A DNA stretch of 5,621 nt, from contig CAAFWB010000132.1 of assembly GCA_900766395.1 (NCBI GenBank), forward strand, positions 1 to 5,621. Direction: 5' to 3'. Source of the DNA: Clostridia bacterium (GTDB taxonomy: Bacteria > Bacillota > Clostridia > Christensenellales > UBA1242). Both the position numbers and the translations under genes were made by a program. Of this stretch, positions 1-5,435 are shown in pieces; the first letter of the stretch is position 1, and each line of letters begins with the position of its first letter. A model generated the notes under the pieces. It was not told the origin of the DNA. It saw only the letters and a program-made list of their open reading frames with translations, and ran no database searches.

Positions 1-375
1 AAAATTTTGGGAATTGGGATAATAACAAGCATTCTTGTTGTGGTTGTCAAACAAATAAAGCCAGAACTCAGCATTTTTGTGGGAATTGCGGGCGGGCTGA
101 TTATTGTTTTTATGGTTGTTGCAACGCTGCTTGATATTGTGAATGTGTTTTCCACAATCGCAACAAAAAGCGGGCTTTCAAACAATCTTTTTGTCTGCTT
201 GCTTAAAATTATTGGGATTGGATATTTGACTGAATTTGCTTCAAATGTGTGTATTGATAGCGGCTCCGCTGGACTTGCGGATAAAATGTTGCTGGCGGGG
301 AAGATTGTGATTTTGTCGATGTCGCTTCCAGTCGTCATGACAATTCTTGACATAATAATAGGGTTGTTGCCATGA
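1..375 (+). CDS. spoIIIAD: Stage III sporulation protein AD, 5' end missing
   Basis: This reading frame is open from the first base of the window and ends with TGA at 373-375, giving 124 visible residues. The family is about 130 residues long, so only some 5-10 N-terminal residues are missing, and the TTG at position 7 should not be taken as the start. The protein is almost entirely hydrophobic. A first membrane segment leads to a short basic turn (VKQIKPE), a second follows (IFVGIAGGLIIVFMVVATLL), then the family-typical stretch LLKIIGIGYLTEFASNVCID and a C-terminal membrane segment beginning at AGKIVILSMSLPVVM. SpoIIIAD is an integral membrane component of the SpoIIIA-SpoIIQ channel in the mother-cell membrane around the forespore; its exact role in the complex is not settled. 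Its stop overlaps the start of spoIIIAE by 4 bases (ATGA), implying translational coupling. The identification rests on the sequence pattern plus the unmistakable gene order that follows. Confidence 0.93.
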   Translation, partial: KILGIGIITSILVVVVKQIKPELSIFVGIAGGLIIVFMVVATLLDIVNVFSTIATKSGLSNNLFVCLLKIIGIGYLTEFASNVCIDSGSAGLADKMLLAGKIVILSMSLPVVMTILDIIIGLLP

Positions 376-1559
376 GAAAAAAATTGTTTGTTTTGATTGG
401 CTTGTGTTTGGTTGTCTTGATGATGTTTGGGGCGAAAACGACTTGCTTTGCTGAAGAAGACAAAACGATTGAAGAAGAGATTGGCGAAGAGGTTTCTGGA
501 CAAATTGACGATCTTGATATGTCCGCACTTGAAAACATTCTCAAAAACATAAAAGACGATGACTTCAAGTTTTTTGGAGGCTCAAGTTTTCGAGGTGTTG
601 TTGAAAAAATTATTAATGGCGAATATTCGAATGATGCTTCATCGATTTTTTCAGCTTTGATTAATCTGGTGTTTGAAGATGTTTTGGAGTTTTTGCCAAT
701 TCTCACGACCATTGTTGCGATTGGAATTTTATGTGGCTTTATCTGTGCCATAAAAAGTGGGGTGTCGGGCAAAAGTGTGGGAGATATTGTTCACTTTGTT
801 TGTTTTTCGGTGATTGTTGTTTTGGTTATCAAAGTGGTTGCTTCAATGGTGTCACTCACGACCTCAACAATGCTTATGGTGCAATCGCAAATGGAAGCAA
901 TCTTCCCCATTTTGTTGACACTCATAACCGCTCTTGGCGGGACGGTTTCGGTGTCTTTGTTTCAACCAACCATTGCGCTTCTCACAAGTGGAATAATCGC
1001 AATTTTCACAAAGTTTGTTATGCCGATTTTTATTTTCTCTCTCGTTTTTTCAATCATATCAAATCTCACGAATGCGGTTAAACTCAACAAGTTCAGCGGA
1101 TTTTTTAATTCATTATTTAAGTATACAATTGGGTTTGTTCTCACAATTTTCACAGCGTTTTTATCAATTCAAGGCATTGCTGCAAATTCTCATGACGGAG
1201 TTTCATTTCGAACGGCAAAATTTGCAATAAAAAGTTATGTGCCTGTGCTTGGTGGTTATCTCTCGGACGGCCTTGATGTGATTCTAACCAGTTCCATGCT
1301 TGTGAAAAATGCAGTTGGAGTGAGCGGCATGATATTGCTTTTCGCGACAATCATTGTGCCACTTGTCAAGATTTGTGCTTTTATCTTGTGCCTCAAACTT
1401 ACCGCTGCAATTCTTGAACCGGTCGCAGATTCAAAGATTGCAAACTTTGTTGGAGGTGTGAGCAAAACAATGAGCATGCTTGTTGTCATGATTTTGGGCG
1501 TTAGTTTTATGTATGTCATTTCGGCTGGTGTGTTGATGGCGACGGCGAATTTCATTTAA
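372..1559 (+). CDS. spoIIIAE: Stage III sporulation protein AE, polytopic membrane protein
   Basis: The protein has 395 residues, close to the roughly 400 usual for SpoIIIAE. Residues 1-27 look like a cleavable signal peptide: MRKK, a hydrophobic core, then a likely cut after CFA and before EED. An acidic soluble stretch follows (about 28-90). From about residue 95 to the end there are several long hydrophobic segments consistent with multiple membrane passes. The best family signature is around residues 277-315, where SFRTAKFAIKSYVPVLGGYL is followed by SDGLDVIL and LVKNAVGVSG. SpoIIIAE is a membrane component of the channel linking mother cell and forespore. The ATG at 372 overlaps the spoIIIAD stop by 4 bases and has only a weak AGGG (360-363) upstream, so translation probably depends on ribosomes finishing spoIIIAD. 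Expression in characterised spore formers is from a mother-cell sigma-E promoter ahead of spoIIIAA, which is outside this window. Confidence 0.96.
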   Translation: MRKKLFVLIGLCLVVLMMFGAKTTCFAEEDKTIEEEIGEEVSGQIDDLDMSALENILKNIKDDDFKFFGGSSFRGVVEKIINGEYSNDASSIFSALINLVFEDVLEFLPILTTIVAIGILCGFICAIKSGVSGKSVGDIVHFVCFSVIVVLVIKVVASMVSLTTSTMLMVQSQMEAIFPILLTLITALGGTVSVSLFQPTIALLTSGIIAIFTKFVMPIFIFSLVFSIISNLTNAVKLNKFSGFFNSLFKYTIGFVLTIFTAFLSIQGIAANSHDGVSFRTAKFAIKSYVPVLGGYLSDGLDVILTSSMLVKNAVGVSGMILLFATIIVPLVKICAFILCLKLTAAILEPVADSKIANFVGGVSKTMSMLVVMILGVSFMYVISAGVLMATANFI

Positions 1560-1568
1560 GGAGAAGTC

Positions 1569-2057
1569 ATGAGCAGTTTTTCAGTGTGGGTTTTGTCCAT
1601 TGCGGGAATATGTGTTCTTTCGGTTTTGGTGGAACTCGTTTTGCCGGAGGGGCAAACGCGAAAGTATATCAAAGCAATTTTCTCGTTTTTTGTCATTATT
1701 GTCATTGTTGCACCATTGCCCAAAATTGTTAAGAGCGGGGTTGACCTTGACAGCATTATTGCAGGAGATAACATTGGCATTCAAGAAGATTTTATTTATC
1801 AACTTAATCGAAACAAACTCGACTCAATCAGTGCCGAGATTGAACAAGAACTAAAAGAGCAGGGGCTTGACGGTGTGAAGATTCTTTTGTCGGCAAATAT
1901 TTTTTCTTCAAAACTGGAAATTGAGGCTGTTTTTGTCGATTTATTTGAACTGGTTATATCGGAGGAAACTGAGCATATAAATACTCATGAAATCATAAGA
2001 AAGACGGTCAAAAAACATATTGATATCAAAGAGGAGAATATCGTGTTCAATGAGTGA
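1569..2057 (+). CDS. spoIIIAF: Stage III sporulation protein AF
   Basis: The protein has 162 residues, shorter than the roughly 200 of Bacillus subtilis SpoIIIAF. Two membrane segments are visible at the N-terminus, about residues 5-26 and 36-54. They are joined by a short loop with the family-like sequence LPEGQTRKYIKAIFSF. The rest (about 60-162) is soluble: a predicted helix rich in charged residues (SAEIEQELKEQGLDGVKILL), then alternating hydrophobic residues that fit a small alpha/beta domain (LEIEAVFVDLFELVI) and a C-terminal helix (HEIIRKTVKKHIDI). SpoIIIAF belongs to the SpoIIIA-SpoIIQ channel complex, and its soluble domain resembles the ring-building motif domains of SpoIIIAG and SpoIIIAH. 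The ATG at 1569 is supported by AAGGAG at 1558-1563, which overlaps the end of spoIIIAE. The gene ends inside the start of spoIIIAG, with an 8-base overlap. The assignment depends on the two-membrane-segment layout and on its position between AE and AG. Confidence 0.94.
   Translation: MSSFSVWVLSIAGICVLSVLVELVLPEGQTRKYIKAIFSFFVIIVIVAPLPKIVKSGVDLDSIIAGDNIGIQEDFIYQLNRNKLDSISAEIEQELKEQGLDGVKILLSANIFSSKLEIEAVFVDLFELVISEETEHINTHEIIRKTVKKHIDIKEENIVFNE
2031..2036 (+). promoter_or_regulatory. Ribosome binding site that sets the spoIIIAG start
   Basis: GAGGAG lies 13 bases before the ATG at 2050, inside the end of spoIIIAF. This spacing is longer than the usual 5-9 bases. A GTG at 2043 has better spacing but is in the spoIIIAF frame, so it cannot start spoIIIAG. 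Together with the 8-base overlap, this suggests spoIIIAG is mainly translated by ribosomes ending spoIIIAF at 2055-2057 and re-initiating at 2050. Confidence 0.55.
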
Positions 2058-2622
2058 AGAAAAGAAAAGCATATTTTCAAATTCAAAACTGTTTCAAAAA
2101 ATAAAAGGCATCAAGCATCTTGAAATAGTTGCCATTGTTGTTCTTCTTGCGATTGCGCTCTTGGTGTATTTTAGTTTTTTCCCGTCAAAGGGCTCGTCTG
2201 ATGAGGTGATTTCAACATCTGCCAAAACGAATATGACGGAGTATACAAAAGAGCTTGAATCAAAACTTTCGTCAGTGTTATCAAATGTGAAAAATGCTGG
2301 AACTGTGAGCGTGATGATAACATTTGACGGAAGCCCGACCTATATCTATGCGACTGATGAGAATCAAAAGACAAACAAGGTGACAAATGGTGCAACCGAA
2401 ACTTCAACATCGCAAACTTCAAGTTCGCCAATTCTTGTTGAAATAAACGGAGAAAAGCAACCATTGATTTGCCAAGAAATTTTGCCTCCGATAAAAGGCG
2501 TGCTGATTGTGAGTTCTGGTGCGGAAGATGTCGGTGTCCGCTTGGAACTTCAAAGAGCCGCTCAAGCAGTTCTTAATGTGCCAACCGCTAGTATTGAAAT
2601 ACTGGTTGGAAATAAAAAATAA
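2050..2622 (+). CDS. spoIIIAG: Stage III sporulation protein AG, ring-forming channel subunit
   Basis: From the ATG at 2050 the protein has 190 residues (MSEEKKSIF...). The frame is open further upstream to a TTG at 2020, but that lies inside spoIIIAF without a suitable ribosome site, so ATG 2050 is preferred. One membrane segment lies at about residues 25-44, after a charged cytoplasmic N-terminus. The outer domain is a split ring-building motif: first half about 64-100 (TKELESKLSSVLSNVKNAGTV then SVMITF), an insertion about 101-135 rich in Thr, Ser and Asn, and a second half about 136-187 with the family signature IKGVLIVSSGAEDVGVRLEL. In B. subtilis SpoIIIAG assembles into a large ring that is the mother-cell part of the channel, and the insertion forms beta structure on that ring. 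At 190 residues it is shorter than the B. subtilis protein (about 229), mostly through a shorter linker and insertion. It overlaps spoIIIAF by 8 bases. Confidence 0.95.
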   Translation: MSEEKKSIFSNSKLFQKIKGIKHLEIVAIVVLLAIALLVYFSFFPSKGSSDEVISTSAKTNMTEYTKELESKLSSVLSNVKNAGTVSVMITFDGSPTYIYATDENQKTNKVTNGATETSTSQTSSSPILVEINGEKQPLICQEILPPIKGVLIVSSGAEDVGVRLELQRAAQAVLNVPTASIEILVGNKK

Positions 2623-2636
2623 AAGGAGATTTTATT

Positions 2637-3110
2637 ATGCTGAGCAAAAAGAAAAAATTTTTGATTTTGGGCATCATGGTCGTGCTTTTGGGAGTGACGG
2701 CATACCTTAATGTCGCACTTAATAACAAGGTTGTTGACACATCTGGGACAACAATGACAACTGCGTCATTCTTTGCAACATATCGAGATGACAGACAAGC
2801 AACAAGAAATCAAGAAATTGCTTATTATGATGCAATTATCGCAAGTGAAACAACAAGTGCTGAGAACAAAAAAGAAGCAGAAACAAAACGCTTGGAACTC
2901 GTTGCACAAATGGAAAAAGAACTTGCAATGGAAAACCTTATCAAAGCGAAAGGATTTGCTGATGTCATTGTCACAAGTTCATCTGGGAGCATTAATGTTG
3001 TTGTGAAGAGTGCTGAACTTCAAGCATCAGAAGTTGCTCAAATTGTCAGTGTCATTCAAGAACAGACAAAAGCAGACATTGATAATATCAAAATTATTCC
3101 AGTTGAATAA
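2637..3110 (+). CDS. spoIIIAH: Stage III sporulation protein AH, SpoIIQ-binding channel subunit
   Basis: The protein has 157 residues, with a basic N-terminus (MLSKKKK), one membrane segment at about 8-27, a short linker and a soluble C-terminal domain. Family marks are FFATYRDDRQATRNQEIAYY near residues 45-64, a charged helical region with many Glu and Lys, then LIKAKGFADVIVTSSSGSIN and VVVKSAELQASEVAQIVSVI, which match the ring-building motif (YscJ/FliF-like) of SpoIIIAH. In known spore formers this domain binds SpoIIQ from the forespore side across the intermembrane space, forming the channel that engulfment and late forespore transcription depend on. It is clearly shorter than the roughly 218 residues of B. 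subtilis SpoIIIAH. The loss lies between the membrane segment and the conserved FFATYR region. The ATG at 2637 has a strong AAAAGGAG (2621-2628), 8 bases away and overlapping the spoIIIAG stop. It is the last gene of the spoIIIA group. Confidence 0.96.
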   Translation: MLSKKKKFLILGIMVVLLGVTAYLNVALNNKVVDTSGTTMTTASFFATYRDDRQATRNQEIAYYDAIIASETTSAENKKEAETKRLELVAQMEKELAMENLIKAKGFADVIVTSSSGSINVVVKSAELQASEVAQIVSVIQEQTKADIDNIKIIPVE

Positions 3111-3139
3111 TTGCATAAAATAAATATCTGTGTTATAAT
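3111..3139 (+). promoter_or_regulatory. Sigma-A-type promoter for the Asp23-family gene
   Basis: A -35 element TTGCAT (3111-3116) begins on the base after the spoIIIAH stop. It is followed by a 17-base spacer and a perfect -10 TATAAT (3134-3139), with an extended -10 TG at 3131-3132. Transcription would start near 3145-3147, giving a leader of only about 10 bases that begins at the ribosome site CGGAG (3146-3150). This separates vegetative expression of the housekeeping genes from the sporulation operon upstream. Seen in sequence; activity is inferred. Confidence 0.85.
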
Positions 3140-3156
3140 ACAACTCGGAGAAACTT

Positions 3157-3543
3157 ATGAAAGATAATAACATAGATGTTGAATACCAAAACAAGGGTAG
3201 CATAACTTGCAACAAAAACATTCTTTTGTCAATCATCAATCTTGCGACAAAGGAAATTAGTGGTGTGTCATCTTTGTCCCATGACAACTACTCTTGGTTC
3301 AAAAGGTTGTTTAAAAGAAACTCCTTTGGGGGTGTGAAGATAAAATTCAATCAATCAGGTGCAATTTTGGTCGATGTTTATATCAGCGTGTATTTTGGAT
3401 ATAGCGTTCCAGATGTTGCTTTCCGTGTTCAAGAAAACATAAAGAACGGAATCGCTGCGATGATTGATATGAAAACTGCAAAAGTCAATGTCCATGTGAT
3501 AGGTGTAGACTTTACAAAGGAAGAGTCCTATAACTTGGCATAA
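3157..3543 (+). CDS. Asp23/Gls24 (YqhY-like) family protein
   Basis: The protein has 128 residues and no signal peptide or membrane segment. It follows the Asp23/DUF322 pattern: a GSITCNKNILLSIINLATKEISGVSSL segment at about 14-40, which matches the usual 'G-x-I-x-I ... IA-x-x-A-x-x-E-x-x-G-V' opening, then a strand-rich core (GAILVDVYISVYFGYSV, about 68-84). A helix follows (VAFRVQENIKNGIAAMIDM), and then the hallmark C-terminal strand KVNVHVIGVDF at about 109-119. A basic patch (WFKRLFKRN, 47-55) lies where other members have a short loop. The position just upstream of nusB corresponds to yqhY in B. subtilis, a gene linked there to control of acetyl-CoA carboxylase and fatty acid synthesis; that role is carried over by position only. 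The ATG at 3157 is supported by CGGAG at 3146-3150. It has its own promoter upstream and a terminator directly after its stop codon, so it can be made as a single-gene transcript. Confidence 0.92.
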   Translation: MKDNNIDVEYQNKGSITCNKNILLSIINLATKEISGVSSLSHDNYSWFKRLFKRNSFGGVKIKFNQSGAILVDVYISVYFGYSVPDVAFRVQENIKNGIAAMIDMKTAKVNVHVIGVDFTKEESYNLA

Positions 3544-3547
3544 TTTT

Positions 3548-3579
3548 AGTGCATTTTTCAAAAATGCACTTTTGTTTTA
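3548..3579 (+). terminator. Intrinsic terminator between the Asp23 gene and nusB
   Basis: A perfect 10-bp stem (3548-3557 pairing with 3561-3570, AGTGCATTTT with AAAATGCACT) closes a 3-base loop TCA and is followed by the T-rich tail TTTGTTTTAT. It begins 4 bases after the stop of the Asp23-family gene. The T tract is interrupted by one G and the stem is only moderately GC-rich, so partial read-through into nusB-xseA-xseB is plausible and would be needed, since no clear promoter is seen between 3571 and 3594. The leading A tract is short (one A plus ATTTT), so it is mainly a forward-strand terminator. Confidence 0.85.
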
Positions 3580-3594
3580 TCTTGAGGAAGGAAA

Positions 3595-3996
3595 ATGAGA
3601 AAATTAGCAAGAGAAATTTGTTTTGAAATGATATTTGAAATCTTGACAAGAAACGAGTGTGAAATAAACGAGCAAACACTCGAACTTCTTTGTGAGCAAG
3701 AAAATGTTCTCGGGAATGATGACAAGCAATTTGTTGTCAAGGTTGTTGATTCTTTCATTCAAAACAAAGACCAAATTTTGAACTCGATTTATGAAAAGGT
3801 GACAGGCTTTGCGCCAGAGCGTATTTATCGCGTTGACCTTGCACTTATCGGGCTTGGACTCACAGAAATCAAATATGTTGGAGAAGTTGACAAGGGGGTT
3901 GTCATCAACGAAGTTGTTGAGCTTGCAAAAAAGTTTTCAAGTGAAAAGAGTCCAAAATTTGTTAATGGCGTTCTTTCTGCTTTGGTTGAGGCATAA
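3595..3996 (+). CDS. nusB: Transcription antitermination factor NusB
   Basis: The protein has 133 residues, the normal size for NusB, and is all-helical in pattern. The N-terminus RKLAREICFEMIFEI corresponds to the family's opening 'R-x-x-A-R-E-x-x-x-x-x-L-F' helix. The middle has DDKQFVVKVVDSF (42-54), and the best signature is near the C-terminus: INEVVELAKKFSSEKSPKF followed by VNGVL (about 104-127). NusB binds ribosomal protein S10 (NusE), and the pair binds boxA RNA in rRNA leaders to stop early termination by RNA polymerase. The ATG at 3595 is preceded by GAGGAAGG (3584-3591). The gene lies just after a terminator with no separate promoter visible, so its level probably depends on read-through. 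Its stop shares one base with the xseA start (TAATG at 3994-3998). In B. subtilis folD lies between nusB and xseA; here it is absent. Confidence 0.97.
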   Translation: MRKLAREICFEMIFEILTRNECEINEQTLELLCEQENVLGNDDKQFVVKVVDSFIQNKDQILNSIYEKVTGFAPERIYRVDLALIGLGLTEIKYVGEVDKGVVINEVVELAKKFSSEKSPKFVNGVLSALVEA

Positions 3997-5189
3997 TGGA
4001 AAGAAAAGCACTGACTGTTAGTCAAGTTGGAACATATATAAAGAACATTTTTGATGCGGAAGAAATGTTGCATGACATTGATGTTGTTGGCGAAATATCT
4101 GGGTTTTCAATAACTCGGGATATTGCCTATTTTTCATTAAAAGATGAAAATTCGCTTTTGTCATGTGTCCTTTTTGGTGCGTCAAAATATGCAAATATAA
4201 AAAATGGTGATTCGGTTGTTGTGACGGGAACTCCTCGTTTTTATGTCAAAGGTGGCAAACTCAATTTTAATGCAACAAAAATTTTGCCATATGGACAAGG
4301 GCTCTTATTTAAACAATTTTTGGAGCTGAAACAAAAACTTGAACTTGAAGGACTTTTTGCAGCAGAACATAAAAAGCCAATCCCAAAGAATGTCAAAACA
4401 ATCGGAGTTGTCACAAGTGAGGGCGGAGCAGTTATTCAAGACATTATAAACGTTTCAACAAGAAGAAATCCGCAAATAAATATAGTTTTGTATCCTGTCA
4501 AAGTTCAAGGAAGCAAGGCCGAAAACGAAATTGCGAAAGGTATTGAATTTTTTAGTGAATACCCAGGAGTTGATGTCGTGATTGTCGCACGTGGCGGCGG
4601 GTCGATTGAAGATTTGCAACCATACAACACAGAAATTGTGGCTCGTGCAACTTATGCTTGCCAAAAACCAATCGTTTCAGCGGTTGGACATGAAACAGAT
4701 TTCACAATTATTGATTTTGTGTCTGACTTGCGTGCACCGACACCATCAGCAGCAGCTGAACTTGTTTGTGAAAACAAAATGGCTCAAATTGAACTTTTAA
4801 AAAAACATCTAACCAACCTAAAAGTTGCTGCAACTCGTTTTGTTGTTGACAAACAAAGAAATTTTCAAATGCGTTGCATGAGGTTGGAAAAAGATGGCGA
4901 AGCGTTAATATCGGTCGCAAAGACAAGGTTGACTTCAATGATGTCAAGACTTCAAAGTGTTGTTTTGACGGATTTGTCAGACAAAAATTATGCTTTGGGG
5001 CTTCTTCAAAAATCGCTTGAAAAATTGAACCCAGTTGCAGTTTTGGGACGTGGCTATGCAAAAGTTGAGATTGACGGGAAGGCGATTGAAAGCGTTGAGG
5101 GCGTTGAAGTTGGACAGAAGCTAACAACATACTTTAAAGATGGAAAGGTTGCGTCAGAGGTGCAACTTGTTGAAAGGAGAAAGAAATGA
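3996..5189 (+). CDS. xseA: Exodeoxyribonuclease VII large subunit
   Basis: The protein has 397 residues, similar to clostridial XseA and about 50 shorter than the B. subtilis and E. coli proteins. Domain order: an N-terminal OB-fold for single-stranded DNA binding (about 5-97); the catalytic domain (about 128-260) with TSEGGAVIQDI (140-150), ARGGGSIEDLQPYN (198-211) and VGHETDFTIIDFVSDLR then APTPSAAAE (about 230-255); a long charged helical, coiled-coil-like arm (about 256-345); and a C-terminal element starting GRGYAKVEIDGK (351-362). The conserved motifs are intact, so it should be active. With XseB it forms exonuclease VII, a cytoplasmic nuclease that degrades single-stranded DNA from both ends, without needing a divalent metal in E. 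coli, and acts in DNA repair. The ATG overlaps the nusB stop by one base and has a close GAGG (3988-3991), which points to translational coupling. Confidence 0.98.
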   Translation: MERKALTVSQVGTYIKNIFDAEEMLHDIDVVGEISGFSITRDIAYFSLKDENSLLSCVLFGASKYANIKNGDSVVVTGTPRFYVKGGKLNFNATKILPYGQGLLFKQFLELKQKLELEGLFAAEHKKPIPKNVKTIGVVTSEGGAVIQDIINVSTRRNPQINIVLYPVKVQGSKAENEIAKGIEFFSEYPGVDVVIVARGGGSIEDLQPYNTEIVARATYACQKPIVSAVGHETDFTIIDFVSDLRAPTPSAAAELVCENKMAQIELLKKHLTNLKVAATRFVVDKQRNFQMRCMRLEKDGEALISVAKTRLTSMMSRLQSVVLTDLSDKNYALGLLQKSLEKLNPVAVLGRGYAKVEIDGKAIESVEGVEVGQKLTTYFKDGKVASEVQLVERRKK

Positions 5190-5392
5190 GTTTTGAAGAA
5201 CAACAAAAAGAATTGGAGCAAATTATAGCAAAACTTGAAAGTGGTGTTTCACTTGAAGAAGGAATAAAGCTTTTTGAGAGAGGAAGTGAACTCTGCAAAT
5301 CGTGCTTTGAACAACTTGACGGGGCAAAGGGCAAAATCACAGTCATTCGCGACTCTTTGAATGGTTTTGTTGAAGATAAAATGTCAAATTAA
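5186..5392 (+). CDS. xseB: Exodeoxyribonuclease VII small subunit
   Basis: The protein has 68 residues, within the 60-85 usual for XseB. It shows the family pattern of two helices: FEEQQKELEQIIAKLESGV (3-21), SLEEGIKLFERGSELCKSCF (22-41), then EQLDGAKGKITVI. Several XseB chains bind the helical arm of one XseA chain and are needed for a correctly working, controlled exonuclease VII. The ATG overlaps the xseA stop by 4 bases (ATGA, 5186-5189) and is preceded by AAAGGAG (5173-5179), a much better ribosome site than that of xseA, consistent with XseB being made in excess. No terminator is visible between its stop and the promoter downstream, so transcription may run on into the RNA region at 5436. 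Confidence 0.97.
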   Translation: MSFEEQQKELEQIIAKLESGVSLEEGIKLFERGSELCKSCFEQLDGAKGKITVIRDSLNGFVEDKMSN

Positions 5393-5399
5393 AAGTTGT

Positions 5400-5428
5400 T
5401 TGCATTATTCTTTTTCTTATGTTATAAT
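5400..5428 (+). promoter_or_regulatory. Sigma-A-type promoter of the non-coding region
   Basis: TTGCAT (5400-5405), a 17-base spacer and TATAAT (5423-5428), with an extended -10 TG at 5420-5421. Both hexamers, the spacer length and the TG match the promoter at 3111-3139. Transcription would start near 5435-5436, exactly where the foldable G-rich sequence begins. No ribosome site and start codon follow at normal distance, which supports an RNA product or a long leader. Confidence 0.85.
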
Positions 5429-5435
5429 ATATATT

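Noticed and set aside
7..9. TTG at position 7 as the start of spoIIIAD
   Set aside because: The frame is open to the window edge and the family extends a few residues further, so the true start lies outside.
731..1081. 116-codon + strand frame inside spoIIIAE
   Set aside because: It sits wholly within a conserved membrane protein gene, has a composition rich in Cys, His and Trp typical of an out-of-frame reading, and lacks a ribosome site.
2020..2049. Upstream TTG start for spoIIIAG
   Set aside because: It would add ten residues (including Cys and several Arg) unlike the family, with no ribosome site; ATG at 2050 fits better.
241..5346. Reverse-strand open frames, e.g. 4708-5130, 335-772 and 2171-2464
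   Set aside because: They lie opposite conserved genes, have low-complexity or unlikely compositions, and lack ribosome sites; they are shadows of the + strand genes.
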